Notes: generated by a model from the sequence alone, not told the origin. Positions 1 to 9,689 are shown, counted from the first letter of the stretch. The stretch is DNA of 64,000 nucleotides from Paraburkholderia dilworthii (GCF_000472525.1 NZ_AWZT01000025.1:1-64000); one strand, 5' to 3'. Numbers and translations are program-made.

Positions 1-534
1 TTTTTCTATGTCAAGAGCGCCGACTGGCCGGGAAACAAGCCGCATCCGTTGAAAGCGCTGACGGCCGCAGAACTTGCACAGATGCCCACCTATTACGTCA
101 TGGATCTCGGCAAGACGATGCCCGAGACCGTCGCTCCATTCCAACCCTCCGCGGCCGAGATCCTGGCCTGCAAATGGCTCACCGAGCCGGAACTTGAGGT
201 GTACACGCAGGAGTATGGCCGCACTGGCTTTCAAGGCGCACTGCAGGCTTATCGCGTCTTTACCGATCCTCACTTAAACGCTGAGTTGCGTCTGTTTTCG
301 GGCAAGACGATCGATGTGCCATCGCTCTTCATTGGCGGGAAGAGCGATTGGGGCACCTATTCGGCGCCGGGCGCGCTCGATCTTATGAGGACGAAGGCGG
401 CGACGAGAATGGGTAGCATCGAACTGATCGACGGCGCCGGTCACTGGATCCAGCAGGAGCAACCGGTTCGGCTCAGCGAGCTCCTGCTCGCCTTCATCAA
501 GGAGGTGGGTACGGCGGATCACACCAGCGGTTAG
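1..534 (+). CDS. alpha/beta hydrolase, 3' part (start outside window)
   Basis: The reading frame is open from base 1, so the gene begins upstream of the window and only the last 177 residues are visible. The C-terminal part looks like an alpha/beta-hydrolase of the epoxide-hydrolase or haloalkane-dehalogenase type. It has a helical cap-like stretch, the strand 'DVPSLFIGGKSDW' where the acid residue usually sits, and then 'IDGAGHWIQQEQP', the typical loop with the catalytic histidine. The nucleophile elbow is outside the window, so substrate and exact class cannot be given. It is the last intact gene before about 2 kb of decayed sequence on the same strand. Confidence 0.8.
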   Translation, partial: FFYVKSADWPGNKPHPLKALTAAELAQMPTYYVMDLGKTMPETVAPFQPSAAEILACKWLTEPELEVYTQEYGRTGFQGALQAYRVFTDPHLNAELRLFSGKTIDVPSLFIGGKSDWGTYSAPGALDLMRTKAATRMGSIELIDGAGHWIQQEQPVRLSELLLAFIKEVGTADHTSG

Positions 535-774
535 GCCGGGGAATACCGATCGCCGCTCCTGAAATAGTTCCCTCGGCTTCCGTTCGGTCCGCAACCTTCG
601 ACACGGCTTGAGCCTGAAACCGTGAGAGACAGCATCAAACCTGACGTCAAAAACGGACACTTCTATCTTGCTAGAAACGGATATCTGGATCTGGCCATGA
701 CATCGGCTGTTAGCCGAAGGTCCGGATGTCGCGTCTCCGCAAAATCGAAATTCCACTGCGACGCGCCCTCTCGA
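535..774. other. intergenic, no gene recognised
   Basis: About 240 bases between the hydrolase stop and the MFS remnant. No ORF with a ribosome binding site, no RNA gene and no clear terminator hairpin was seen. Confidence 0.5.
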
Positions 775-1148
775 TCACCCGTTCTCACCCCCGAAAACGC
801 CTGCAGGCTTTGGCTCGCCCGCGCCGTTATCGGCGAACATCAGCAGCACCGCGCCGAGCAAACACATCGCCGCGATCACCACGAAGCCCGCGTTGGGCTG
901 CCGAACAGCGCATCCGCGAAGGCCTTGACCAACGCGCCGAGGTTCCCAATCGAGACGATAAACGCAATCCCGCTCGCTGCACCCGTGCCGGTGAGATAGC
1001 GCGTCGGCAGGCGCCAGAACACGGCCTGCGATGCGGTCACACCCGGCACGGCGATGCAGCATGCCAGCACTAGCAGCAGCACCAGCACCAGCAGCAGCAC
1101 TAGCAGCCAAGCGTTGTAACACGGCAGCCACATGAAAACGGGTAGCAA
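775..1148 (-). pseudogene. MFS transporter C-terminal remnant, frameshifted
   Basis: Two overlapping minus-strand frames join into one recognisable C-terminus of a major facilitator of the anion:cation symporter type. The upstream frame reads 'LTGTGAASGIAFIVSIGNLG', the usual penultimate helices. After a shift near 890-900 the next frame continues 'NAGFVVIAAMCLLGAVLLMF' and ends in a hydrophilic tail. The N-terminal two thirds of a roughly 430-residue transporter are missing, and the 5' end runs into a leucine-rich low-complexity tract. What is seen is the two-frame match. That the gene is dead is inferred from truncation plus frameshift. A sequencing error could explain the shift but not the truncation. 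Confidence 0.65.
1064..1107. repeat. AGC/ACC-rich short repeat tract
   Basis: A degenerate trinucleotide-like tract of 'agcactagcagcagcacc' type units inside the MFS remnant. On the minus strand it encodes a run of leucine and valine. It looks like slippage expansion in a decaying gene. Confidence 0.5.
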
Positions 1149-2113
1149 CTGTAATGACTTTCTATCTCCCCTTCAGCGACGGACAAGCCACGCATTCGCC
1201 ACTCACTCGACGACGTGCAGATTCGCCATTGGATTGCACAAAAGAACCCATCGCCAAAGCAGATGGCGATGGGCTCACGTTCACTCCGTCCGCGAATGGT
1301 GCTGCAACTTGAGTGCTCCGCTACAGCAGAGGTAAGCGTCGACGGGAACTGACGTTCCGCAGTTACCCGACCTCACACTGGCCACCGTGCGCAAGCTCGC
1401 GCGCGCACCGCGTCGCCATCGACAACGGTGACGATCCTGCCGCCGAAAAACGGCCAAAGCGTGAATTGCGACGGCCGTACCGTCAACCAGCTTTGCGACG
1501 ACTATATCGAGAAGGCGCTGGCGCCGCCGCTCGCGCGAGGCGTCCTAAAGGAGCATACGCGCAACATCAACTCTCATTTACGGCCAAAGTCGGATCTCTT
1601 TAGGCCAACTGTCCGAACGAGTGAGGCCCACCTGTTTCGCCACTTCGCTTAACTGCTTCATTGTCACCGGCATAACGTCGCTCGCTTGAGAAACAAATTG
1701 CTCAGGCTCGGCCATCTTCCGCCGGCACAATACGCGCGCGGTTGGGAGTCCCCACTCCTCGTCCCATTCTGTTCGAAACTATCTGTCGACCGCATCCGCG
1801 CTCGGAAATTTCTGCATCCGGCCTGCGAATCGGCGCCTCTTTCAATTAGAAATGGTATGTCGAAAAGCTGCCCTTATAGAACAAAATAAACTTAAGACAA
1901 ACGGAGGCTATGGAGGACATTCATCGCATGAGAATTTCAAATTTTCAGCGCCACTTCTCCTAGACCCTTTAATAAATATAAGACATGGACATGGCTTGCA
2001 AATTATTCGCGCTTGGAAAACAATCTGTAATGCGTCGGATGTTTAACCAAACCGCACAAATGTCATGTCCGACATTCTCATTGGAAACCACTTTCATCGA
2101 GCGAGGGCAGAAT

Positions 2114-2175
2114 ATGAAAAAAATCGCGATGTGCTGGCGCTCTCATTGATCGCTTCGGTATGCGCTAGAGGTTAG
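2114..2175 (+). pseudogene. possible porin 5' end remnant
   Basis: An ATG after a purine-rich stretch starts 'MKKIAM' and then, after a one-base shift, reads 'LALSLIASVCA'. This resembles the signal peptide of Burkholderia general porins, which usually start MKK followed by a hydrophobic run ending in an AxA-like site. No barrel sequence follows. The assignment rests on about 18 residues and is weak. Confidence 0.25.
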
Positions 2176-2418
2176 TGGAAAGACGGCGGCAACAAATAAA
2201 ACAATGAACAAGACGAAATCGCTTTATTACGGTCACCGGTCCCCCGCTGTCGCCATCAGCTGTGCCGTTCGCTGGTACTTCCGGCAACAGCCATCAGCCA
2301 TCAGCCAAGCCGCAGATATGAATGACACGTATGCAGCCTTCGCGACGCACGTCGCACGCAGACGTTTCTTTCCGCTTTGGCTTGATTCGGCAGCACTTTC
2401 GCCTTGCCCGGAGATCGG

Positions 2419-2538
2419 ATGAAAGCAGCAGATCATCGGACCGTACTCAAGAAGCGCCTCGCCGCCCCGCATGGTTGGACCATCGACGCCAAATTCGAGC
2501 ATGCTGGCTGTTCAGGAAAACTACGTTTGAACAGATAA
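2419..2538 (+). CDS. small ORF, 39 aa, unknown
   Basis: A short ORF starting at ATG with a well-placed GGAG five bases upstream. It encodes a basic peptide (39 residues) with no membrane segment or known motif. The good ribosome binding site is the only support. It lies in otherwise decayed DNA, so it may be a fragment of a larger lost gene. Confidence 0.25.
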   Translation: MKAADHRTVLKKRLAAPHGWTIDAKFEHAGCSGKLRLNR

Positions 2539-2714
2539 CATAGCTGTGCTCGTCAAGTTGACAAAGCCATCCCTACGCTAACGCGACAAAGGAACGCCTA
2601 AACCACGATTTCCGTCAATGCATTCATATTTCGACCAGCTAATATTCTTTTAAGAACCGCATTACCCACTCCCAATTCGCAAAGCCTAGTTAAAATTAAA
2701 AAAGGATGGAACTT

Positions 2715-3965
2715 ATGGACGCTAACCAATTGCTATCTCCCCTCGTCGTCGAGCCGGGGAAAGGCCGCAAGCGCGTGCATTCCGTGTCGGCCTTGCACGA
2801 CACTGCGAATGTCGCACTCTGGTACGACACGCGTCAACTTTCCCATTTACCGGATAGTCAATGCGCCGAGATCATTGAACAGATAATCAGCAGTGGTTTT
2901 AATGGCGTCGTATTCTACCTGGACAATTTTTCGACATTCTCGAAAGAATTTTCCGCTTCTCATTTCGCGCATGTTCTCCATCTCGCCGATGTCGCCCAAT
3001 TGGAAGCCGCACAGGCTGAAAGACTGGTTTCGCCCACTGCCGACGCGGGGAACAAACTCATCATCAGCAGCGCGAACACGCAATTGCTCGTGCAGGCCGC
3101 CGAACTGGGCTGTGCGACTTGTTATCGAGCGCATGTAAACAATGCGGAATCGCTCTGCGACTCCTTCCGTTACGGCGTGCGTTACGACTACGTGATGGTT
3201 TCGTTCAAGGATCCGACCAACATTCCTCTCGAACTCGTAATAGCAGAGCTTCACAAGGAATCGGCGCATCTGCTTAAGGAGGTCGGAGAAGACGTCGATG
3301 ATGCGGTCATCGCACTCGGTGTGCTCGAACTCGGCAGCGACGGCATCGTCGCCAGCTTCACCCAGCCGGCGCAATTCGATGCGTTGCGCGCGAAGCTGGA
3401 CGCAGTTTGTCACCCCGCCATGAAAATTCAGGTAGGAACGGTAACGGAGACCCGTCACCTCGGCCTCGGCTATCGCGCATGCATCGATACGACGCACATA
3501 TTCGAGCCTGACGAGGGTATTCTCGTCGGATCGACATCGACCGGTGGAGTGTTGTGCTGCCCCGAAGTGTTCCATCTGCCTTACATGGAACTGCGTCCGT
3601 TCCGTATCAACGCGGCATCGGTGCACAGCTATGTGTTCCATGCAAGCGACAAAACCAATTACATCACCGAACTGAGGGCGGGCTCGGCCATCACCGCCGT
3701 CAATGCAGCCGGGCGCACACGCCAGGTCTATGTAGGACGCGTTAAGACGGAGATTCGTCCGCTAATACTGATCGCGGTCAGTTTCGATGGCGGCGAGCAA
3801 GTCAACATCGTCATGCAGGACGATTGGCATGTGCGTATCTTTTCCGACAAGGCGCAACCGCGCCATCTGACTGAATTGAAGCCTGGCGATCGTGTCCTCG
3901 GCTACACCACACAGCCCGGCCGCCATGTCGGCGTGAAGGTCGACGAGCACATCATCGAAGTCTGA
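2715..3965 (+). CDS. 3-dehydroquinate synthase II family protein (GriH-like)
   Basis: 416 residues, matching in sequence the archaeal-type dehydroquinate synthase II family (MJ1249). That family also includes Streptomyces GriH, which cyclises an amino-sugar phosphate to 3-amino-4-hydroxybenzoate. Family signatures seen are 'NIPLELVIAEL' near 175, 'VGTVTETRHLGLGYRACIDT' near 245-265, 'ILVGSTSTGG' near 280, 'RPFRINAASVHSYV' near 300 and the C-terminal 'ELKPGDRVLGY' near 390. I chose the ATG at 2715 because AAGGATGG is well spaced from it. The in-frame ATG at 2706 overlaps that site. The partner aldolase (13812) is in the same gene set, eight genes away. A role in aromatic amino acid supply is possible, but the surrounding ligases and exporter favour secondary metabolism. 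Confidence 0.85.
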   Translation: MDANQLLSPLVVEPGKGRKRVHSVSALHDTANVALWYDTRQLSHLPDSQCAEIIEQIISSGFNGVVFYLDNFSTFSKEFSASHFAHVLHLADVAQLEAAQAERLVSPTADAGNKLIISSANTQLLVQAAELGCATCYRAHVNNAESLCDSFRYGVRYDYVMVSFKDPTNIPLELVIAELHKESAHLLKEVGEDVDDAVIALGVLELGSDGIVASFTQPAQFDALRAKLDAVCHPAMKIQVGTVTETRHLGLGYRACIDTTHIFEPDEGILVGSTSTGGVLCCPEVFHLPYMELRPFRINAASVHSYVFHASDKTNYITELRAGSAITAVNAAGRTRQVYVGRVKTEIRPLILIAVSFDGGEQVNIVMQDDWHVRIFSDKAQPRHLTELKPGDRVLGYTTQPGRHVGVKVDEHIIEV

Positions 3966-4021
3966 CTTTCCAACGCGGCGCTGTATATGGTTTCCAAATT
4001 CCTATTCATATAGGACTACAA

Positions 4022-5131
4022 ATGAAAACAGCAATCGTAACTGGTGCGACTGGCTTTGTCGGCAGCGCGCTGACCGCGAATCTGCTCGCAGATGGATTTC
4101 GTGTCCTTGCAGTCTCGCGTGATGATGAAGCCGGGCACCGCACATTGGCAGCTGTGCGCGAGGCCGCTAGCGGTTTTTCAATGGACATCGAAACCGGAAT
4201 CGCGGAGCTCCTGCAAACCATTGATGCGGGACAGGGAACGCTCGCCGATGCCATCACAGAGGCTCATTTGTGCCAGGTGGACGTCGTCTGGCATTGCGCG
4301 GCGGAGATGAGCTATTCGCCGAAAAAGCTCGAATACGCGTTTCGCGTCAATGTGTGCGGCACCGCGAATCTCTACCGGAAAGTGGCGGCGAGTGGGCGCT
4401 GCAAGCGCTTTTATTATGTGTCGACCGCATACACGGCCGGCTTGCGGGGCGGTGATACGGCCGAAAAGCTGCACGTCGGCAATCCGTGTGTGAATAGCTA
4501 CCAGATCTCCAAACTATGCGCGGAGCAATCGCTGTTCATTCTGCACGGAGAACACGCCTTGCCCCTAACGATCTTTCGTCCCACGATCGTGGTCGGGCAT
4601 TCACGCACCGGTTGGGCGCGCCGCAACGGCTTCGGCATGTACATGTTCGCCGACGTGATCGCCGCAGCGAGCCAGGCAGGCTTAACCACCACCTGCATGA
4701 ATCTGCCGCCTTTGGTGCGTCCCGATCTCGTGACGGTCGATCGGCTCGTTGCGGACATGGTCGGCCTGACGCTGCGCAACACGCAGGGCAGCGGCTTCGA
4801 AGTGTTTCAATGCGCGGGCAGCCGCCAGCTAACCACACAACAAGTCGTGTCGACGATAGGCGCGACGCTCGGTGTGCGCGTCACTTATGGCACACCGTTG
4901 ACTTCCCTCGATCAGCGAATCGATCGGGCGATTGACCGGAATCGCCCATTCGCCAGCACCGACTGGACGTTCAGCCGGTCAAAGCTCGACGCGGCGCTCG
5001 GGCATCCGCCGGGGCCGCCAATCGTCGATGAGGCAATGCTGGGTCGGCTCGTTCGCTGGTATCAGTCGGACAATCCTTGCGCGACTGGTGACGCGACCGC
5101 CGCTGAAGCCGTGGCGGAGACGAGCCTGTGA
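4022..5131 (+). CDS. extended SDR, thioester-reductase-like (NAD_binding_4)
   Basis: 369 residues with a Rossmann start 'GATGFVGS' at 8-15 and the active-site pair Tyr160/Lys164 in 'YQISK'. The strand 'VDVVWHCAAEMSYS' near 90 and 'RPTIVVGHSRTG' near 190 are typical of the male-sterility / thioester-reductase branch of extended SDRs. These reduce acyl- or aryl-thioesters to aldehydes or alcohols with NADPH, or act as plain epimerases or dehydrogenases. No carrier protein is fused to it, so a CoA thioester is the likely substrate if it is a reductase. It follows the GriH-like gene by 56 bases, and its stop overlaps the GTG start of the next gene, indicating translational coupling. Confidence 0.75.
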   Translation: MKTAIVTGATGFVGSALTANLLADGFRVLAVSRDDEAGHRTLAAVREAASGFSMDIETGIAELLQTIDAGQGTLADAITEAHLCQVDVVWHCAAEMSYSPKKLEYAFRVNVCGTANLYRKVAASGRCKRFYYVSTAYTAGLRGGDTAEKLHVGNPCVNSYQISKLCAEQSLFILHGEHALPLTIFRPTIVVGHSRTGWARRNGFGMYMFADVIAAASQAGLTTTCMNLPPLVRPDLVTVDRLVADMVGLTLRNTQGSGFEVFQCAGSRQLTTQQVVSTIGATLGVRVTYGTPLTSLDQRIDRAIDRNRPFASTDWTFSRSKLDAALGHPPGPPIVDEAMLGRLVRWYQSDNPCATGDATAAEAVAETSL

Positions 5132-6621
5132 AATCCGCGTCGCCCCTTATGGCGCCTACCGCTCGCAGCGGTATCGATGCACGCCTCGATGCGCTCTCAG
5201 GTGCACTTGCAGAACTCGCCAGCTATGACAACACCAACACGAACCAGATCGTGCTAGTGGACGGCGTGCTCGATGCGAACCGTCTGCGTGACGCAGTCGA
5301 GCGGGCGGCGCGAGCGTTCCCGCTTTTGTCGGCAGCCTATCCTCGTCGGTTTCGCCGATCGCGCCAGATCCGCGCGCCGCGTCCCGCATTCTCGGTACAC
5401 AAGTGGGAGGGCAGTTGCGATCTCGCCGATGAGGCTTTCCGCGCATTGCTGATGGCGTTGAACGAGGCCCGTCGGCTCGACTGGAAGCACGGCGAGTCAT
5501 TTCACGTTTACTTGGTGGTGGGCGATGTCAACCCTTCTTCCTGCGTGTATCTGAGCAGTGCGCATGCAGTCGCGGATGCACGCAGCGATTCGCTCCTGCT
5601 CGAGCGCATTGTGGCGGAGTACGCGTGCAGTGACGAGAGCAAAACAGCATCTTGTCCGCCTGCGGGCACGCATGGTTACGAGCCGCTGCAATCCATGCGT
5701 CCCGAGTGGTATACGGTAGCGGCCCGAGCGCGACGCCTCGGCCACGCGGCGGTTTCCATTGCTGTCGATCTCTGCCGTCGTGACAGGCAGCTTCGCGTCG
5801 GGCCAGCGCGTCCGCGCCAGTCGTCTTCAAACCCGCAGATCGACTTTTATCACGGCGTGATAGAAGCCGATCTGGAAGCGGATGTGCGACGCATCGCCAA
5901 ACAATGTGGCGTCACGCTGAACACGGTCTTCGCAGCTGCGCTCGTGCGGTTGATTCAACGTCACGGCGTGGGACGGCCACCGGTGCGCCTGACATGCGCG
6001 ATCAGCTTGCGCTATACGCTCGACGCGCGTTACCGGGATACATTTCGCAATTACCTCGTGGCGACAGGCCTGCGCATTGGATCGCCGCTTTCCGACCGTG
6101 CGCTCGTCGCTGCGGTCCACGACGCTGTGCGGCAGGCTCGCACGGACAAGCGGCTGGAGCTTGAACTGGGCAGGCTTGAATGGCTGGAGTGGATGCTTAG
6201 GTGGCCGGCGCTGTATCCATTGACGCAAGCCGTGGTGCGACGCGCGCAAGGCACCAACGCGTGCTATTCGAATCCTGGCCGAATCGATCTCGACATGAAC
6301 GGACTGACGGGTAAGCAGGACACGCACGACCAAAGCGGACATGCCCGCCAACGTAACCGCTTCGTGGGCTTCGGCTGTCTCGTGCATCCGTATGACTTCA
6401 TCTTCTACACGCCGACCGTGAATGGACGCGTGCAATTCGACTCGGTATTCCGGCGCGACGCGTTCAGCGATTTTCGCGCGCAGTTTATTGAACCGTATAG
6501 CGCTGAGCTGGCCGCGCTGATCGCGGGCCTTGACGGCACGCGCGTAGAGGCGGGCCCCATCGTGACTGGCTCGCTATGTGAGACGCGGTCGCGCCGCGCC
6601 AGCGCTTCTCCACGTTCTTGA
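5128..6621 (+). CDS. condensation-domain-like acyltransferase
   Basis: 497 residues. The motif 'SSAHAVADARS' near 141-151 supplies the HxxxD active site of the CoA-dependent acyltransferase / NRPS condensation / PapA5 superfamily. The family's second-half features are seen as 'VTLNTVFAAALVRLI' near 265 and 'PYDFIFYTPTVNGRVQFD' near 430. It stands alone, without adenylation or carrier domains, like wax-ester or phthiocerol-dimycocerosate type acyltransferases. The likely task is forming an ester or amide between an activated acyl group and the cluster's aromatic or alcohol intermediate. The start is a GTG overlapping the SDR stop. An in-frame ATG lies seven codons later. The last 15 residues are arginine- and serine-rich and probably disordered. 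Confidence 0.75.
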   Translation: MKSASPLMAPTARSGIDARLDALSGALAELASYDNTNTNQIVLVDGVLDANRLRDAVERAARAFPLLSAAYPRRFRRSRQIRAPRPAFSVHKWEGSCDLADEAFRALLMALNEARRLDWKHGESFHVYLVVGDVNPSSCVYLSSAHAVADARSDSLLLERIVAEYACSDESKTASCPPAGTHGYEPLQSMRPEWYTVAARARRLGHAAVSIAVDLCRRDRQLRVGPARPRQSSSNPQIDFYHGVIEADLEADVRRIAKQCGVTLNTVFAAALVRLIQRHGVGRPPVRLTCAISLRYTLDARYRDTFRNYLVATGLRIGSPLSDRALVAAVHDAVRQARTDKRLELELGRLEWLEWMLRWPALYPLTQAVVRRAQGTNACYSNPGRIDLDMNGLTGKQDTHDQSGHARQRNRFVGFGCLVHPYDFIFYTPTVNGRVQFDSVFRRDAFSDFRAQFIEPYSAELAALIAGLDGTRVEAGPIVTGSLCETRSRRASASPRS

Positions 6622-6631
6622 CAGGGACTCC

Positions 6632-8467
6632 ATGAAAACGTTCGTTCTGATGCTCGTCGCGCTAAGCGTGGCGGCGCTGGTGTTATGGCTCTTTCTGGCC
6701 GTCAGGCAGATCGGGCTGATGTATCGGTTGTGCCGGCTTCGACACGCGAAGCCCGCGATGATCGGGCAACTTGAACGCTTTGCTGCAGGCGCTGGCGAAC
6801 GCGTCATTGTGGAACTGGATGCGCCGCTCGACTGGGGTGCGGCCTCAGGCAAGCTGCCCACAAAGTGGACCGTTGCAGCCACGCACGACATGGTCTGTGC
6901 GCTCGGTGGCGCACTGGCAGAGCTAGGTGTCGCCGACAACGAGCGCGTCGCCGTGTACAAGCGCAATGAGTTCGACATCTTTCTTTTTTCCGTCGCTTCC
7001 AATCGCATTGGTGGCATCGCCGCACCGATCAATGTCAACCTCGATGGTTATGTCGCCGCCGCTTATGTGGATCGCCTGAAGGCCAAGGTGCTGGTCACGG
7101 ATCGCGATGGCCTGGCGAAGCTTGCCGGTGCGCGTATGCCGATCCCGTCGCTGCGCGCTGTGATCGTGACGGATGGCGGACCTGACTCCGGCGATGCATG
7201 CGTATGCGATTCATCTGCGCTCGGCGTCGAGCCCGTATCGCTCGCATCGCTGCTGAGCAGGTCAGCCCCGTGTCCACCTGCACAGGTTCACGGCGCGGAT
7301 GATCCCGCGTACATCTTCCATACGTCGGGCACCACCGGTGTCCCGAAAGGTGTGATCGTCTCGGCTGGCGGCATGGCCCAGGCGTTGCGCTCGGTGCTGC
7401 TGTTCAATCTCGTATCGCGTCGCGATTGCGCCTACCTCGCGTTGCCGCTCAATCATCAGGTTTCGCATCTCTACCTGTACGCGTTGTACGTACTCGGTAT
7501 TCAGGCCATTGTCGGCGGGCGCATCGACGCACGGCACGCGTTGCAGACAATCGCCGTGCGGCGCCTTTCGGTATTCTTCGCGTTCCCGATTACCTATACG
7601 CGCATGATCGAGGAAGACCCCGATGCGTTCGACCTGTCGTCGATGCGCATCTGGGGCACGACGGCCGATGTGAGCCATGAGGTGCAGCAGCGTGCGTTCA
7701 TCCGCTATGGCAGCTTCTTCAGGCGGCTCGGCATTCCGCGTCCAGGTTCGCTGTTCATCGACGGCCTCGGTTCAACGGAAGTCGGCATCGCAGCACTGCT
7801 GCGCATCGTCTCCCCCTGGACCCAGCAGTTCGCGCGCCGCGTTGGCCGTCCAACGCCCGGAGGCCCGCGTATCAGGATCGTCGATACGAATGGCGAGCCA
7901 GTGGCGCGCGGCACAGCGGGACGTCTCATGATCAAGGGGCCGTGCATGTTCCGTGGTTACTGGAACGCGCATGACCTGCTGTTCAGCGCCACGCGTGATG
8001 GCTGGTGGTTTACAGGCGACATAGTACGGCGCGAGCGAGGCGGCGAGTACGTTCATCTGGATCGCGAAGTGGACGTCGTACGCGGTCAACATGGGCCGGT
8101 GTATACGCTGCTGATAGAAGAGTCGCTGCTCAAGCATCCCGCAGTGCTCGACGTAAGCGTGTTCGGCATCCGCGACGGCGAACACGAGGTACCCGCCGCT
8201 GTGGTTGCGCTGCGCTCCGGCAGCCGTCCTTATGGCGCTGAAGAACTGCTGGCGGAACTGAACGCGAATCTCCCCGCTACGGAGCGGCTCGCACGGATCT
8301 GGATCAAGCCGTGGACCTCCTTTCCGATCGGCGCCACCGGCAAGACGCTGCGCCACCAATTGCGCGAGCGGTTTGGTGATACGCAAACGGAGCCATCGCG
8401 CGAGGGCACCGCGGCACATCACGCGCCGCATTCCGTGCAGATGACTGTCGATGGGGACCTGTCGTGA
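6632..8467 (+). CDS. membrane-anchored AMP-forming acyl-CoA/acyl-acid ligase
   Basis: 611 residues. It begins with one strong transmembrane segment (about residues 4-24). The adenylate-forming fold follows: P-loop-like 'FHTSGTTGVPKG' near 228, 'GLGSTEVG' near 385, 'WWFTGDIV' near 460 and the hinge 'DREVDVV' near 477. The C-terminal 'GATGKTLR' near 570 holds the catalytic lysine. The N-terminal anchor resembles fatty-acid-transport-type ligases, suggesting activation of a membrane-derived fatty acid; substrate choice is inference. The ATG at 6632 has AGGGA upstream and starts 10 bases after the acyltransferase stop. It is the first of two ligases in the locus; the second lacks the anchor. Confidence 0.85.
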   Translation: MKTFVLMLVALSVAALVLWLFLAVRQIGLMYRLCRLRHAKPAMIGQLERFAAGAGERVIVELDAPLDWGAASGKLPTKWTVAATHDMVCALGGALAELGVADNERVAVYKRNEFDIFLFSVASNRIGGIAAPINVNLDGYVAAAYVDRLKAKVLVTDRDGLAKLAGARMPIPSLRAVIVTDGGPDSGDACVCDSSALGVEPVSLASLLSRSAPCPPAQVHGADDPAYIFHTSGTTGVPKGVIVSAGGMAQALRSVLLFNLVSRRDCAYLALPLNHQVSHLYLYALYVLGIQAIVGGRIDARHALQTIAVRRLSVFFAFPITYTRMIEEDPDAFDLSSMRIWGTTADVSHEVQQRAFIRYGSFFRRLGIPRPGSLFIDGLGSTEVGIAALLRIVSPWTQQFARRVGRPTPGGPRIRIVDTNGEPVARGTAGRLMIKGPCMFRGYWNAHDLLFSATRDGWWFTGDIVRRERGGEYVHLDREVDVVRGQHGPVYTLLIEESLLKHPAVLDVSVFGIRDGEHEVPAAVVALRSGSRPYGAEELLAELNANLPATERLARIWIKPWTSFPIGATGKTLRHQLRERFGDTQTEPSREGTAAHHAPHSVQMTVDGDLS

Positions 8468-9678
8468 AGGCATGGCTGCCGATGCTGGCTGGCTGCGCGT
8501 CGTGCACCGGCGCGCTCGCCGCGGAGGGATCGTTCGCTGGACTCGAATGGCGCATGGATGCAACGACGCAGGCGATGCAGAACACGACGCGGTATGGCGA
8601 CGCATTGAGAGCGATGAACGACGCATCGCTCAATGTTGAGGAACGTCTCGACATCATCGGCAAGTGCGCTGTCGCGTGGTGCCGCGACGCGAACCTTGTG
8701 CTGAAGCCACGCGTGCGGTATTTCGACGACGAATCCTCGAACGTCGGGCTGCCGCAGCCCAAACGCTTCGCGTGGAACGAGGCGTATGCGTCGGGTTCGG
8801 TGGGTAACGTCGGATGGCTCGTCGGCAAACGCTATCTGTCGTGGGGCCCAGGCATGCTTTACAGCCCGAGCAACCGGCTCTTCCCAGACAACGGCAATTC
8901 GACGCCGCGCCGCGAGATCGCGGGGAAGACGCTCGGTATGGTGAATCTGTCACTGTCTCCGTCGTTGAACGTGTCCGGCGTGCTTGCGAATCCCTATCTC
9001 GAGTCGGTGCCCGGCATTGACGGGCGCGGCACCTTCGGGTTGCTGCGCTCCGAGTACCAGACAGGCGGCGCACTGCCCTCCACCTTCGGGACGGTAGTCG
9101 CAGGCGGTGGCGCTTATCGGCCGTATGTCGGCGGATACGCCCAGCGTTTGCTGGGCGACGCCTGGACAATCGGCGCGGAATTCTCTGCGTCCTATGGCTA
9201 TGCGAGCCAGAGCGGCAGCGCGCCCGCCCTGCGCGAGAACACGCACCGCGCGATGGCCGACGCGCTGGTTAACCTGCGCTATGGGCTGCCGTCGGGCGGA
9301 GAAATCGGTATCGAAGCGGTCTACAACGGTTATCGGTCAAGCAACGTAGAACAGCAGGTGCCTGCCTTGATCGCGCAACCCGCTGGCGGAATATGGCAGA
9401 CCCGCAACCGTCCGCTGCATCCGTTGCCCGACGGCCGATATGCACTCGTACAACTGCTCACGCCGAGCGTTTTCGGCAATCGCCGCGTTGGATTCGTCGC
9501 GCGCTCGCTGTCGTCATTCGGACCGTTCGGCAACCAGACGTTTGCCGAAATTTCGTACAGCCCTCGTGACAATCTCACCGCTTACGTGGGCGTATCCAAA
9601 ACTTTCGGCAGTCGCGATTCCGATCTCGTGCGCACGCTGGATCGCGAGATCTACGTGGCGCTCGAGCTTTTCATGTAA
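8464..9678 (+). CDS. outer-membrane beta-barrel protein, exporter partner
   Basis: 404 residues with an N-terminal signal peptide ending near 'GALAAEG' (about residue 20). The rest is rich in alternating aromatic/small-residue strands, for example 'GNVGWLVGKRYLSWGPGM', and the protein ends in a strand 'REIYVALELFM', typical of outer-membrane barrels. It resembles capsule-assembly (Wzi-like) or alginate-export-type barrels in style, but I cannot name a family with certainty. The start is a GTG overlapping the ligase stop. It is followed 11 bases later by the ABC ATPase, so it is probably the outer-membrane end of the export route encoded here. Confidence 0.65.
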   Translation: MKAWLPMLAGCASCTGALAAEGSFAGLEWRMDATTQAMQNTTRYGDALRAMNDASLNVEERLDIIGKCAVAWCRDANLVLKPRVRYFDDESSNVGLPQPKRFAWNEAYASGSVGNVGWLVGKRYLSWGPGMLYSPSNRLFPDNGNSTPRREIAGKTLGMVNLSLSPSLNVSGVLANPYLESVPGIDGRGTFGLLRSEYQTGGALPSTFGTVVAGGGAYRPYVGGYAQRLLGDAWTIGAEFSASYGYASQSGSAPALRENTHRAMADALVNLRYGLPSGGEIGIEAVYNGYRSSNVEQQVPALIAQPAGGIWQTRNRPLHPLPDGRYALVQLLTPSVFGNRRVGFVARSLSSFGPFGNQTFAEISYSPRDNLTAYVGVSKTFGSRDSDLVRTLDREIYVALELFM

Positions 9679-9689
9679 AGGAGCCAATC

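Larger units (their letters stand above)
1149..2714. other. decayed, partly AT-rich region with gene fragments
   Basis: About 1.5 kb without an intact gene, between the MFS remnant and the biosynthetic locus. Base composition drops to AT-rich around 1850-2150 and 2540-2710, unlike the flanking genes. Fragments inside include a weak phage-integrase-like N-terminus near 1428-1560 ('TVNQLCDDYIEKAL'). There is also a broken porin-like signal peptide at 2114-2175 and a 39-codon ORF at 2419-2538. A short tandem 'cagccat' repeat lies near 2290. No convincing promoter for the following operon could be fixed. The region looks like the scar or boundary of an acquired segment. Confidence 0.5.

Noticed and set aside
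1428..1652. Possible phage integrase N-terminus
   Set aside because: Only 'TVNQLCDDYIEKAL' looks familiar; no catalytic domain, att site or tRNA is near. Recorded inside the decayed-region entry instead of as a gene.
2558..2586. Consensus TTGACA as promoter of the biosynthetic locus
   Set aside because: No acceptable -10 box occurs 15-19 bases downstream.
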